Shown: positions 1-9,358, counted from the first letter of the stretch. The stretch is 64,000 nt of DNA from Siphonodentalium dalli (GCA_032622095.1 CP136061.1:2418001-2482000); one strand, 5' to 3'. The notes: a model not told the origin generated them from the sequence alone. A program made the numbers and translations.

Positions 1-3000
1 ACAGACAAACATGTAAGACTCTATTTCGATTTGAATGCATTTAGAGTAGGCAACAAAACATTTCCCATGTTACAGGATTTACATATAGCATCATTGCTAC
101 GTTCGCGGCAAGATATCAAATTACCACCCCATTCATGTGCATTGGTGAACACAAAAATAATTGGTACACCAGACATGTATGAGACACCATATCTTGGAGT
201 AAGTCACGCCGATATCGGCATATTTAAGGATGAACCTAATGTGTCCATTATGGACGGGATAGTGTCTGCATCAAAACGAGATATACCGGTCATGATCATG
301 AATAATTCAGACTCGTATATGTCTATATTTAAAGGTAATATAGTTGCGAAAACACATGGCCTAAGTTCAGACCAGATCTGTCAAACAAAGGCTAAGGTAC
401 CCACCACAAATAAAATGAATGATTCTCAAGAAGTATTTAGTATAGAAAATCAAACAAAAATATCTAAGGCTGGCCAGAAACCTTTCAAATGGGACGATAT
501 ATGTGCCCCCGACTACCACAAAATTGAACTACTTGAACTGATCTCCCAATATCAAGATGTGTTTACAAACGATCCAAATAAGGTAGGATTTTGCGATAAA
601 ATAGTCATGCGTGTTGATACCAAACCAGATGCAGAACCTATCTTTTGTCGTGCTTATCCTACTCCATTACATAGACGCGAACACATGGAAAAAGCACTTC
701 AAAAATTATTAGACGCTGGTATTATAAAGAAAACTACAAACGCGAGTTGGTCATTTCCTGCCTTATTGATCCGTAAGGGAATCGTAGATCCTAATGGAAA
801 TCAAAATTATAGACTATGTATAGACCTGAGAAAGCTAAATAAAATCACCGTCCCATTACGATGGTACCTCCCCTCTTTTACCGAAGTTTCCAGCCGCCTC
901 CAAAAATCCAAAGTTTTTTCCACAATCGACATTAGCCAAGCTTATCATGTTATCGGTGTTCTCAAAGAACATCAAGAAAAGTTAACTATGAACACAGATT
1001 TTGGATTGTTTTCTTTCACAAGGGCCCCATTTGGCTATTGCAACTCGAGCGTGACGTTTTTGACATTAATCCATAAAGCATTGGAAGGGTTAAGTTTTGT
1101 TGACAGCTTCGTCGACGATTTAATTTGTCACAGCGAAACGGAGGCCCTCCATAAACAGCACCTCAAAATAGTATTTGAACGACTCAGAGAGTATGGATTA
1201 GTAGCACGATTAACAAAGTCCCAATTTTATATGAAAGAAGTAAAATTTTTAGGGCATATCGTATCACAAAATGGAACCCGCCCAGATCCCGCCAAAGTTA
1301 AAGCCATACAAGATGTGCCAGCCCCAACATCAGTGAAAGAAGTCCGTAGAGTATTAGGGATTTTTAATTTTTATCGGAACTATTGTAAAGATTTCTCCGA
1401 CACTGCTGCATCATTAATTAAATTAACTGCTCGTTACGCAAAATTTGCATGGTCCGAAGAATGTCAAAATGCTTTTGATACACTAAAACAAAATTTGCAT
1501 AAAGTACCTACTCTGGCCTACCCTGATAGGAACAGGAAAATGATCTTATATTGCGATGCATCAATGCATTCAGTGGGGGGATCATTAGTCCAGCCATACC
1601 CAGAAAACAAATTAGAAACTGATATCAAAACCCCGGAATTTCCAATTTGCTTTGTTAGCAAAAAGTTGAATCACTCTCAACGAAATTACAGTACTACAGA
1701 GCGCGAAGCACTCGCCATATATGTATGTCTAAAGAAACTCAATTTCTATCTAGAAGGATCGGACGTAGAATTACGAACAGATCATTTACCCCTAGTTTCT
1801 ATGTTTCAAAATACTCAGATGGATAATAAACGTATTCAAAAATGGTTTATTGAAATTTCCGCATACAATCCAAAACTTACTTATATACAAGGGTCTGAAA
1901 ATATCGCCGCTGACTTTTGTTCCCGGGTGGACCCGACAAACCAACAGAGTATGTCAGAGTGTTCAATGGAGAGCGAAGAGAAAACGCCATATGACATAGC
2001 GATCAATGACGGATCACTAAACATATTAGATTCACAGAAAATAAAAAATTACGTCAAGACAATAGGTAAACAAAAAGTGCATACGTTGCCCGATACTATA
2101 TTAATTTCCGAAAATGAACAACTAAATGTACCTACCAATATCGAAGAAATGCAAAAAGACGACCATATTATATCAGACATAATTCGAAAATTAAAATCCG
2201 ATAAACCACCCGAAAAGATAACAAAGCAATATATATTGAAAGACGGAATTCTATACTATATGTCTGTATTTAATGAGCAAGCATCAGAACGCATTTATGT
2301 CCCGGAAAAGCTGACTAAGCAGATAATTTCTGAATATCATATTGTCGGTCATTATGGATCCCAACGAATGTACCATACCATACGTTTGCGATATTATTGG
2401 CCACGAATGTTCCCAATGATAGTCAGTTTCGCCAACAATTGCCACATTTGTAAACAAAGAAATCAAAATACTGCCCGTATTCCAAATCAAATGACGGATA
2501 TACCGAGCCGACCAGGGGAAATGATCGCGATAGATTTAATGGGAAAATTTAACCCACCCACAGCCAGCGGCAATTCCTACATTCTAACGGTCATAGATTT
2601 ATTCAGTTTACACAAAATGGCATATGCGCTTCCCACAAAACATGCCGAAGTGGTCGCTGAAAGACTTATGACTCAGTATTTCACCATATTTGGTTATCCA
2701 GCCTGTCTGGTCTCAGATAATGGCAGTGACGTATGCAGTGAGGTATTCAAAATAATATCTAACTACTATGTTATTCAGCATCGCAAGACCTCGTTCTATG
2801 CGCCTTTCAGCAACGGATCAAGTGAACGATCTCATCGCGACTACAATGGAATATTAGCCAAATTAACTGAAGGAAATCCAACATCATGGGACCTATTTCT
2901 CAATTTCGCATCAGAAGCCATGAATTTTCATGTCTCAGCAACAACTCAATTTTCTCCATATTTTTTAACTTTCTGCAGACACCCCCAAATAAATATTGAC

Positions 3001-3861
3001 AAGATACTGACACCGCGACAGAAATACACGGGTGAATGCCTCATCCAACAGTTACTAGAGAAGCAGCACTTCGCATTTCAATTAGTTAAACAAAATATGA
3101 AACAAGTCAAGACGAAACGAAACGAAAACAGTAAAGGTAAAATACCGGAATTTCCCATAGGTTCCCAGGTCTATGTTAAGAATCACAGACAAACCCATAA
3201 ACTAGGTATGAAATATGATCCATTTTGGGTGATAATTAAACAAACAGGACCAGTTTCATATGTGATTCATAATCAAATCACAGGCAGTTTATCTAAAAGT
3301 CATGCCAAACATTTAAAATTAGCGACGACTAAATGGCATACACCACAATTACAAGAGAACCAGAAAGTTCGGAAAAGCAGATTTGTATTCCCACATAATT
3401 CATCAACACAAAGCTCAGATGCTGACATATCGAGTAATAGTAACAATTCGGACACCGAAAATGAGAACCACGATACAGCCCCCTTAACACAGTTAATACG
3501 ACAAAACCGCGTCATCCGGGACGGATCGGATTCAAATGAACCAGTGCCCCTACCAGAGATGGCACATAAGTTAATAGCATCAAAACGCGAACATGAAAAA
3601 CAATCATTTTCATCAACCGAACCATATAACCCTTATGAAATGCTAACTCAAAACGATGAAGCAAGAATGTACAATGCTAGTTCATCAACCGAGCCATACA
3701 ATCCGTATGACATGTCAACCCAACAATTAGTACAACAAAACAAGCGTAAAAGCAAGTCCAGTTGCGATACATATAACATGTCAACCGAAAATTATGATCC
3801 TTTCGATATAACCACTCAAACCGACAAAAATAGCACAGACGAACAGATCATGTCGATATAG
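1..3861 (+). CDS. pol: Pol polyprotein: RT, RNase H, integrase (5' partial)
   Basis: This polyprotein copies element RNA into DNA and integrates it. The frame is open from base 1, so the start lies outside the window; residue numbers here count the TTG at 31 as 1. After a linker that normally follows the protease, the reverse transcriptase has D300 and the F360-V-D-D box. RNase H has D509, E559, D584 and D628. Integrase shows the zinc-binding H770/H774 and C804/C807 and a catalytic triad D835, D896, E932 with exactly 35 residues between the last two. A GPY/F-like module follows (G1073-P-V-S-Y1077). The tail after about residue 1110 is polar and holds three copies of a TEPYNPYD-like motif. Domain order RT-RH-IN is that of Ty3/Gypsy (Metaviridae). 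All catalytic residues are present and there is no internal stop. Confidence 0.96.
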   Translation, partial: TDKHVRLYFDLNAFRVGNKTFPMLQDLHIASLLRSRQDIKLPPHSCALVNTKIIGTPDMYETPYLGVSHADIGIFKDEPNVSIMDGIVSASKRDIPVMIMNNSDSYMSIFKGNIVAKTHGLSSDQICQTKAKVPTTNKMNDSQEVFSIENQTKISKAGQKPFKWDDICAPDYHKIELLELISQYQDVFTNDPNKVGFCDKIVMRVDTKPDAEPIFCRAYPTPLHRREHMEKALQKLLDAGIIKKTTNASWSFPALLIRKGIVDPNGNQNYRLCIDLRKLNKITVPLRWYLPSFTEVSSRLQKSKVFSTIDISQAYHVIGVLKEHQEKLTMNTDFGLFSFTRAPFGYCNSSVTFLTLIHKALEGLSFVDSFVDDLICHSETEALHKQHLKIVFERLREYGLVARLTKSQFYMKEVKFLGHIVSQNGTRPDPAKVKAIQDVPAPTSVKEVRRVLGIFNFYRNYCKDFSDTAASLIKLTARYAKFAWSEECQNAFDTLKQNLHKVPTLAYPDRNRKMILYCDASMHSVGGSLVQPYPENKLETDIKTPEFPICFVSKKLNHSQRNYSTTEREALAIYVCLKKLNFYLEGSDVELRTDHLPLVSMFQNTQMDNKRIQKWFIEISAYNPKLTYIQGSENIAADFCSRVDPTNQQSMSECSMESEEKTPYDIAINDGSLNILDSQKIKNYVKTIGKQKVHTLPDTILISENEQLNVPTNIEEMQKDDHIISDIIRKLKSDKPPEKITKQYILKDGILYYMSVFNEQASERIYVPEKLTKQIISEYHIVGHYGSQRMYHTIRLRYYWPRMFPMIVSFANNCHICKQRNQNTARIPNQMTDIPSRPGEMIAIDLMGKFNPPTASGNSYILTVIDLFSLHKMAYALPTKHAEVVAERLMTQYFTIFGYPACLVSDNGSDVCSEVFKIISNYYVIQHRKTSFYAPFSNGSSERSHRDYNGILAKLTEGNPTSWDLFLNFASEAMNFHVSATTQFSPYFLTFCRHPQINIDKILTPRQKYTGECLIQQLLEKQHFAFQLVKQNMKQVKTKRNENSKGKIPEFPIGSQVYVKNHRQTHKLGMKYDPFWVIIKQTGPVSYVIHNQITGSLSKSHAKHLKLATTKWHTPQLQENQKVRKSRFVFPHNSSTQSSDADISSNSNNSDTENENHDTAPLTQLIRQNRVIRDGSDSNEPVPLPEMAHKLIASKREHEKQSFSSTEPYNPYEMLTQNDEARMYNASSSTEPYNPYDMSTQQLVQQNKRKSKSSCDTYNMSTENYDPFDITTQTDKNSTDEQIMSI

Positions 3862-4400
3862 GAAAATAAAATATGTAAACAACTACCATAATTAGATAAC
3901 ATACATAATCATAAAAGCAACTAACCTCATAAACTCAACTCTATATCCAAAAGCACGAAACGAAAACAGCTCACACATGTATTAACTTTAACTGAATAAA
4001 ACTCAACAACTTAACTCCAGGAAACAAACTGACAAAGTAAAACATTACCAATTTCTAACAAAGACGACCAGATCTATACCGCGCGAAATGCAACGAATAT
4101 TATTGGACAATCTCCACCTATCATAAATAAATAGCACCCTGTCGTAAAAAGACGCAATACAAAGCAACAATTGTCATCGCGCAAAACCAGGTCTACCAGA
4201 CCAGTGTATGTAACTCGATATGGCAATCACACATGTAGGTGACAAGTACAGACGCCTTTTCACTAACCCGCCCAGACGTACAAATCGACGACTCAATATA
4301 ATCAAACAGAGCCGCTCTGAAACGTACAACACAGGGGGGTCAATGATACAGAAAATAAATTCTGAACCACGACCCAGTCTATCTCACGCAGATGGCCCTA
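3862..4400. other. Pol-env spacer, first part
   Basis: AT-rich, with AATAAA-like motifs on the plus strand. A plus-strand 83-codon frame at 4220-4471 overlaps the antisense ORF and shows no recognisable domain. I see no further gene. Confidence 0.5.
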
Positions 4401-4670
4401 TCAAAGCAATGCACTTTGCGATCTCCACGAAGACATTACCCTACGACGAACCCGTCGTACCTCTCGCCTGATTTCAACAATCTGGGAGACCCGAATAACC
4501 TCGGCCTCCACAAACTGCCGGCGAACTTGCTGACAATAGCAAAGGCCCGATTGTGCCTTCAACCAAGCCAACTCATTTAACAATGGGTCAACATAGCTTC
4601 GATCGACCCAAGCGCCAGTGTGCTCCAAATGGGCCAGAGCTCCGTTTAGATAGACTAAATAATCGCACAT
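4401..4670 (-). CDS. Antisense small ORF A in pol-env spacer, 89 aa, unknown
   Basis: I do not recognise this protein. It starts with ATG at 4670 on the strand opposite to pol and env. The N-terminal part has an L-x2-L-x-G-x-L-A-x-L pattern, then a VDRSYVD stretch. The C-terminal third is a strongly basic predicted helix rich in Arg and Val ending in RRRVMSSW. The same order of motifs recurs in the antisense ORF at 5896-6207; over the last 26 comparable residues about nine are identical without a gap, and several others are I/V swaps. A GGTATATAA box lies about 60 bp upstream. No poly(A) signal was seen downstream on this strand, so it may be a first exon. It could still be a chance frame; the paired similarity is the main support. 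Confidence 0.42.
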   Translation of the reverse strand: MCDYLVYLNGALAHLEHTGAWVDRSYVDPLLNELAWLKAQSGLCYCQQVRRQFVEAEVIRVSQIVEIRREVRRVRRRVMSSWRSQSALL

Positions 4671-4727
4671 CTTAATTTAAATTCGAAATGAAAATCAAGA
4701 AAATGAATCATTTTGATGCATCCAAGC

Positions 4728-4736
4728 TTATATACC
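4728..4736 (-). promoter_or_regulatory. TATA-like box upstream of antisense ORF A
   Basis: Minus-strand GGTATATAA. A start about 30 bp downstream would give a leader of roughly 30 nt before the ATG at 4670. The same GGTATATA core stands before antisense ORF B. A third copy at 5225-5233 has no good ORF after it. Confidence 0.35.
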
Positions 4737-5895
4737 AAATCCATAAATTGACAGACTCTCTCGCATCATTAGCACTCAGCAAGTAGCACGTGTCACGACC
4801 GACACATATGCTAATTAAATTATTTACGCCTCATCTTCGGAATTACTACCACAGACATTAAATTGGCGATTACGTCACAATGAACCGTATTAATCATGCC
4901 AACGAAGAAACTCATAATTCTATATTATACACTTAAACCTGTGTAGCTACCTTCCCTCGTGTTCAAAAATGCGAAAGCGATGATTCATGATCACAATTAT
5001 CACTACATCCGGCCGGGTAAAATAGGATCCTTACAAGGGATCCTGTAAAAAGGGCAAATCAAGTCTGATCAACTGGATTTCACAAAGATAGAATGAATCA
5101 ATTAGGTATAGCGGCCGGAAAACGCATCCGAACATATCCGTGTAATTTTCTCACAGGCAGTAAATCATTATTCGTTACATCCCCCAATATAAATTTACCG
5201 GTTCAAAGCAGTTAAATAACAACAATATATACCGCTTGTAAAATGTCTTAATTCCCAGTGTCAAAATCACCCCCGCTACATCGACAATAGCATTGTTACA
5301 TGGCGGGGTCTGACCACAACATGGGCCGATATGATGGCTCACATTAAGAAACAGGCGCATATATCTTCAAGAAATAACCATAATTGCGATGTGGCAATAT
5401 CAAAGCCCATATATATATAGCAAGTATAGATCTTGCTGATTCTTATGTGATACATCATAGATGTATTAACATGCGACAACTATAGTACCATTTATGTGGA
5501 GACCAGCAGGACTTAATGGTCATCAATATAGGAACTGCATGGCGAGATCTACACTCAGTCAGGTGCGATACTCTAACCCCCGCCTCGTCCTATATGCACA
5601 TACCGATATTAGTTCATGACTCACCAGGAGCCTTCCCTTTACCACAGGGACGCAACACCCTCTACTACCCATTGGGATAAAACATACACATGGCTTTATT
5701 AATGATAAATCACACAACAACAAAAACAATACACAAATACAGGTTGACATCGTGCTGTGTAGCCACGAAACCCCTCCAAGCAAAATCTCTGCCCTGGTTA
5801 TTAGCAGCAGGACTTGGGATTTCACCCACAGGGGGTCCGCGCAATTCGCTTCCTTGAATTAAACATCAAGGGGACCCATCTTCATCGCCTGTCTG
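4737..5895. other. Pol-env spacer, middle part
   Basis: No confident gene. Two minus-strand frames (5175-5360, 61 codons; 5559-5825, 88 codons) are open; the second has a hydrophobic stretch and lies 70 bp after the stop of antisense ORF B, so it could be a later exon, but nothing proves it. A minus-strand AATAAA lies at 5695-5700, about 200 nt past the stop of ORF B. Confidence 0.4.
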
Positions 5896-6207
5896 CTACC
5901 ATGTGCCTTGTTCTACCTCCCAGATTTGCATAATTAAACGCCTCTGTTCCCGGATAAGTTTTCGAACCTTCACGACTTCCAAAATTCTCTCCGACTCCTC
6001 TATCCAGTAATCTTGCAGCAACTTATTATTGCTACTTGGATTCAGTGACCCAGCCGTCACGAGATCCTTCAAAATCGTATTCACAGCATCTAAGTATGTA
6101 TCGTCCACGGGGACGCCAGACCCGCTTTGACCGAGTTTCATCAAACTCGCCAATTTCCCTTCCAACAAGGACAAAGTCATAAACAAACTTTTCTTATCTT
6201 GACTCAT
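5896..6207 (-). CDS. Antisense small ORF B in pol-env spacer, 103 aa, unknown
   Basis: Not a family I recognise. ATG at 6207, reading against pol and env. It has the pattern L-x2-L-x-G-x-L-A-x-L near the N-terminus, a VDDTYLD stretch in the middle, and a charged predicted helix at the C-terminus ending in RRLIMQIW. ORF A shows matching elements in the same order (L-G-LA-L; VD..Y.D; basic helix ending R-R-x-x-M-x-x-W). ORF B is 14 residues longer, mostly as a Gly/Ser/Asn-rich insertion. A GGTATATAT box stands about 50 bp upstream and a minus-strand AATAAA at 5695-5700 could end the transcript. By position, antisense accessory genes of complex retroviruses are a possible analogy, but no relation to them is seen. 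The ORF could be spliced: a GGTAGAAC donor-like site occurs near its end. Confidence 0.48.
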   Translation of the reverse strand: MSQDKKSLFMTLSLLEGKLASLMKLGQSGSGVPVDDTYLDAVNTILKDLVTAGSLNPSSNNKLLQDYWIEESERILEVVKVRKLIREQRRLIMQIWEVEQGTW

Positions 6208-6250
6208 AATGATAATTAAGATAAATACTCCATATTCACCACGGACAGTG

Positions 6251-6260
6251 CATATATACC
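6251..6260 (-). promoter_or_regulatory. TATA-like box upstream of antisense ORF B
   Basis: Minus-strand GGTATATATG, about 50 bp before the ATG at 6207. It shares the 8 bp core with the box before ORF A at a similar distance. Confidence 0.37.
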
Positions 6261-6434
6261 AGCGACTATTTAATTAAGTAATGCGATACTACATCATAGA
6301 TTTCACACATCGTAACACTAATCAATGTACCACAGCGATAGTGGGGGGACCCCATTCAAATTCACAGTTATCGCAGCCAAGAGAATCGACAGATAAAAAC
6401 AGACAAAATATTAACAATATTTATATCTCATTGT

Positions 6435-6436
6435 AG
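6435..6436 (+). other. Candidate 3' splice site for env mRNA
   Basis: An AG preceded by a pyrimidine-leaning stretch (ATCTCATTGTAG) lies 15 nt before the env ATG at 6452. Gypsy-type env is usually made from a spliced subgenomic RNA, so this fits, but the donor would be left of the window. Confidence 0.4.
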
Positions 6437-6451
6437 GCCATATGCGCCAGA

Positions 6452-8152
6452 ATGAGGACTTCTTCAGTGATATTTCTTATTGCGATCACAATATGGTGTG
6501 TACAAAGCATATTAACGAGACAGAATATATTTTTCAACCATCAAAACCAAATTGCCTTGTCTAGCGAAGACTGGAAATTGAGTTTCGTTACCGACTTGCA
6601 ACCGTTCGAAACATTCCTAACCCAAACATCTCACCTTATTCATTCAGCAAAGAAAGACCTAGAAAATATTTGTTCAAAGGAACATTATTCCACATATCAT
6701 AACAATCTTTGGAATGCCCCAGCCGCGACTAATAAGGCTCATAAGTTTAACAAAAATTACATATTCACCTTGTCAGACATGATTACCGAAATCACAGCTA
6801 TTCAATCCCAACTCCTAACAATCACATATAATTTCGCGTCATATCGAACTATCCACCGTGCAAATCGTGTTAAAAGATCACTCCTACCTTTCGTGTCCAC
6901 AATTCAAAAATGGCTATTCGGCGTTCCGTCAGAATCAGACCTTGAACTAGTTCAAACAAACATCCGAACATTATATCATAATCAAAAGCTAATACAGCAT
7001 TCTATCACTTCTGCATTTAGCATAATAAATGTAACGCGCGAAATCACTAACGAGAATAGACAAACGTTAAACTCCCTACTTATTTCTGTTAAACATATAC
7101 GCAAAACCTTAAACTCGGACATATCGCAGCTCCAACGTCATTTATCAACACTCGAACTATTTGGGCTGGTTATAGCAAAATATAGTTTAGTTATACGTGA
7201 AGCACAGGAAATGGTTCTAAATGCCAAAATATATTTGCAGCATCTTCAGACACAAATATCTACCCTCACGTTGGAACGAATAAGCCCCGAAAGTATTGAC
7301 GCCACGTTATTACACCAAACCATTGACAGTTTCGCAGATTTTTTACCGGCGTATCTCACACTACCATACAACCCTGAATCAGACATAGCTTCTTATTATA
7401 AGCATTTGTCCAGCCAAACAATTCTTACCGATAATCATTTAATAATTCTAATATCCATTCCGCTACTCGATGTCAGAAAATCATACGACGTATTCCGAGC
7501 AATTCCTATACCCAGACCAATAAATCCTCTCGACCCAAAATTAAAGTATGGTACGAAACATGTAGTAGCGTCATTCGATTTCAAAGATAACTTCCTAATC
7601 ATATCGGCGACACGCGATAGATATATCACCGCAAATGAAAACCACCCATGCATTCGTAAGAGACTTCCATATTGCAGAATGCAGGGCATAACTTATACAG
7701 TCGAAACCAAACGCAATTGTATCTTGGATTTGTATTTAAACAAAACCGACAATATTTTCGAAAGCTGTCCTATCAAAATTAACCCACAAAAAGTCCTACC
7801 TACAGCGATTCAAATAACTCATGAATCATGGGTCATCGTTGCATCAAAACCAGAGACATTCTCAGTATCATGTTACGAAAATATGACCCGTCTCAAACCA
7901 AATGAAATCACGATGACTGAATCAATCGATATTTTAACCCTACGACCGCGTTGTATAGCTTCGAACCCAAGTATTCAACTAATAGCGTATTCGAGTATCA
8001 ATCATACGACACATTACGTGAAAACAGACTTGTTCCTATCTCAACCACAAATCAATATCACCAGCGTAGCACAATGGAAGCCCGAGTCCCGAATATCTCG
8101 ATACCGAAAGCACTCCCACCTACACAGTCAATCTCCCTACCTCAATTTCTAG
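6452..8152 (+). CDS. env: Env glycoprotein, baculovirus-F-like, C-terminus lost from frame
   Basis: Envelope protein expected to mediate membrane fusion of particles. The first about 20 residues form a hydrophobic signal peptide. A furin-type site R-V-K-R lies at residues 139-142, followed at once by a hydrophobic stretch and then LFG with acidic residues, the arrangement of the F2/F1 border in errantivirus Env and baculovirus F proteins. A heptad-like helical region follows at about 160-240. N-glycosylation sites and paired cysteines are present in the C-terminal half (about 400-510). The frame ends at codon 566 without a membrane anchor; the anchor is in the overlapping frame at 7951-8550. 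This copy is therefore probably broken by a small indel in the 7951-8152 overlap. Start chosen as the first ATG after the splice acceptor. Confidence 0.85.
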   Translation: MRTSSVIFLIAITIWCVQSILTRQNIFFNHQNQIALSSEDWKLSFVTDLQPFETFLTQTSHLIHSAKKDLENICSKEHYSTYHNNLWNAPAATNKAHKFNKNYIFTLSDMITEITAIQSQLLTITYNFASYRTIHRANRVKRSLLPFVSTIQKWLFGVPSESDLELVQTNIRTLYHNQKLIQHSITSAFSIINVTREITNENRQTLNSLLISVKHIRKTLNSDISQLQRHLSTLELFGLVIAKYSLVIREAQEMVLNAKIYLQHLQTQISTLTLERISPESIDATLLHQTIDSFADFLPAYLTLPYNPESDIASYYKHLSSQTILTDNHLIILISIPLLDVRKSYDVFRAIPIPRPINPLDPKLKYGTKHVVASFDFKDNFLIISATRDRYITANENHPCIRKRLPYCRMQGITYTVETKRNCILDLYLNKTDNIFESCPIKINPQKVLPTAIQITHESWVIVASKPETFSVSCYENMTRLKPNEITMTESIDILTLRPRCIASNPSIQLIAYSSINHTTHYVKTDLFLSQPQINITSVAQWKPESRISRYRKHSHLHSQSPYLNF

Positions 8153-8550
8153 ACACCATTACGTCTTTACAACCAATTGAATCCCATCCGAATAATTTTA
8201 ATTATATAACATTCATCCCTATCATTTTTATTATTGCCATAGTTTTAATCATCATCATTCAACTCCGTTTCCAATTCATTACAACCGAATGCCTCCAAAA
8301 ATACAAGCTTTGCAAACGCACATCTGATCGCAATAATGAAACAGTTTATCCACAAGCCAGACAGCTACGAAAGGATCGACGTCAGGACGTCACAAGAGAA
8401 CGCTCACATTCAAGGAAAAGACCTTACGAGCACGATGTCAATCCAGCGTTAATACCAACGAAGCGACGAAAGTCACATCACCCAAACCTCGTGACACAGG
8501 AACCGGAAGTGGACAGTAGCGCTCGCCAAATCAATGGAGCACATCCATGA
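7951..8550 (+). CDS. Env membrane anchor and tail in a shifted frame
   Basis: This frame overlaps the end of the 566-residue env frame by about 200 bp. It holds the missing C-terminal parts of an envelope protein: a run of about 23 hydrophobic residues, mostly I/F/L/V, at 8203-8274, then a basic tail rich in Arg, Lys and His. Its own ATG at 7951 is unlikely to be used. Either a single indel split env, or the join is made by frameshifting; no clear slippery heptamer with a pseudoknot was seen, so mutation is the simpler reading. Confidence 0.7.
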   Translation: MYSFEPKYSTNSVFEYQSYDTLRENRLVPISTTNQYHQRSTMEARVPNISIPKALPPTQSISLPQFLDTITSLQPIESHPNNFNYITFIPIIFIIAIVLIIIIQLRFQFITTECLQKYKLCKRTSDRNNETVYPQARQLRKDRRQDVTRERSHSRKRPYEHDVNPALIPTKRRKSHHPNLVTQEPEVDSSARQINGAHP

Positions 8551-8857
8551 ACTTTTGAACGAAGTATCGTTCACCCATTTATTGTTCAACATACTTATGA
8601 TTGTATTACATGTATTCCAATGATTTATATTGATAACTTATATTATTACACTCATGTTATCTCATCATGCCAACTCTCCTTCAAAGACTGGATAACCATA
8701 ATCATTCAACCATAATGCAAAAGGCTTCAACATGTACATAAATATATATATATATTCAATTGATACAATTTTTGCTGATGACCACACATCGTAACTTATA
8801 TGCATACCGAAGTATCCAACCCTTAGATTTTAACACCAGTAGTCAAAATCTGAAAAT
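8551..8857. other. Untranslated region between env and 3' LTR
   Basis: AT-rich, includes an (AT)n run near 8741-8755. No ORF or known motif seen until the polypurine tract. Confidence 0.5.
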
Positions 8858-8865
8858 AAGGGGGA
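8858..8865 (+). other. Polypurine tract
   Basis: AAGGGGGA, preceded by more purines, 5 bp before the LTR. This is the usual primer site for plus-strand DNA synthesis. The 5 bp gap (CATTA) before TG leaves the exact U3 start uncertain by a few bases. Confidence 0.7.
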
Positions 8866-8870
8866 CATTA

Positions 8871-9012
8871 TGTGGAGTAATGATCCCTGATACATACTAA
8901 ACATATCTATCTCAACCGATGGGGGGAGACAGGAATATAGTATGTAGAGTAACGATCCCTGATACATACTAAACATAGCTATCTTAACCGATGGGGGGAG
9001 ACTGGAATATAA
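8871..9012 (+). repeat. 72 bp tandem duplication in U3, from the LTR tip
   Basis: Unit 1 (8871-8942) and unit 2 (8943-9012) share long identical blocks such as GATCCCTGATACATACTAAA and CGATGGGGGGAGAC. The first base of unit 1 is the first base of the LTR, so the terminal TGTGGAG is echoed as TGTAGAG inside. It may act as a doubled enhancer. Confidence 0.9.
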
Positions 9013-9186
9013 TCGAACTATAAGTGACCCCAACCAAATTGCCATGGTCATACTCGGAGAGGCCGCGACCTATGAGTTATGCAAGGCTAAACACAAAGGC
9101 AGGAGTCTTAGGTAATAATTCCCAGTTCACCCATGGGTCAGTACAGACAAAGAGATGCACTAATGACGGCTACCAGTCATTAGCGA

Positions 9187-9222
9187 TATATAAACCAGAC
9201 ATTAATCTACTCTTCAATCAGT
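9187..9222 (+). promoter_or_regulatory. LTR core promoter: TATA box and TCAGT initiator
   Basis: TATATAAA at 9187-9194 and TCAGT at 9218-9222, 33 bp from TATA to the initiator A. An AGATG resembling a downstream promoter element follows at about +26, two bases off the usual position. This sets the start of R near 9220. Confidence 0.75.
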
Positions 9223-9352
9223 TTCGGTCTTCAGACTAATTGGCAGATGCCAACATCCACCCGCTAAATTAATAAGCGGCGTTCCTGTCTTTCCATCCAT
9301 CCAAGATTTGATTGATAACATTACTCTTGACTATAAATTGATATTAGATGTG

Positions 9353-9358
9353 AATAAA
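9353..9358 (+). terminator. LTR poly(A) signal
   Basis: AATAAA, 32 nt before the LTR end and about 133 nt after the inferred transcription start, as expected for R. Confidence 0.65.

Noticed and set aside
4220-4471. Plus-strand 83-codon ORF after pol
   Set aside because: No domain, no acceptor, and it overlaps antisense ORF A, whose paired similarity is better evidence. It could be re-opened if sense transcripts are found.
5559-5825. Minus-strand 88-codon ORF with a hydrophobic stretch
   Set aside because: No matching partner, no TATA box at the right distance, and a possible poly(A) signal lies inside it.
8866-8876. LTR starting at ACATTATG, directly after the polypurine tract
   Set aside because: The mirror of the end CATTATTCCACA fits a start at TGTGGAG; the alternative has no matching 3' end.
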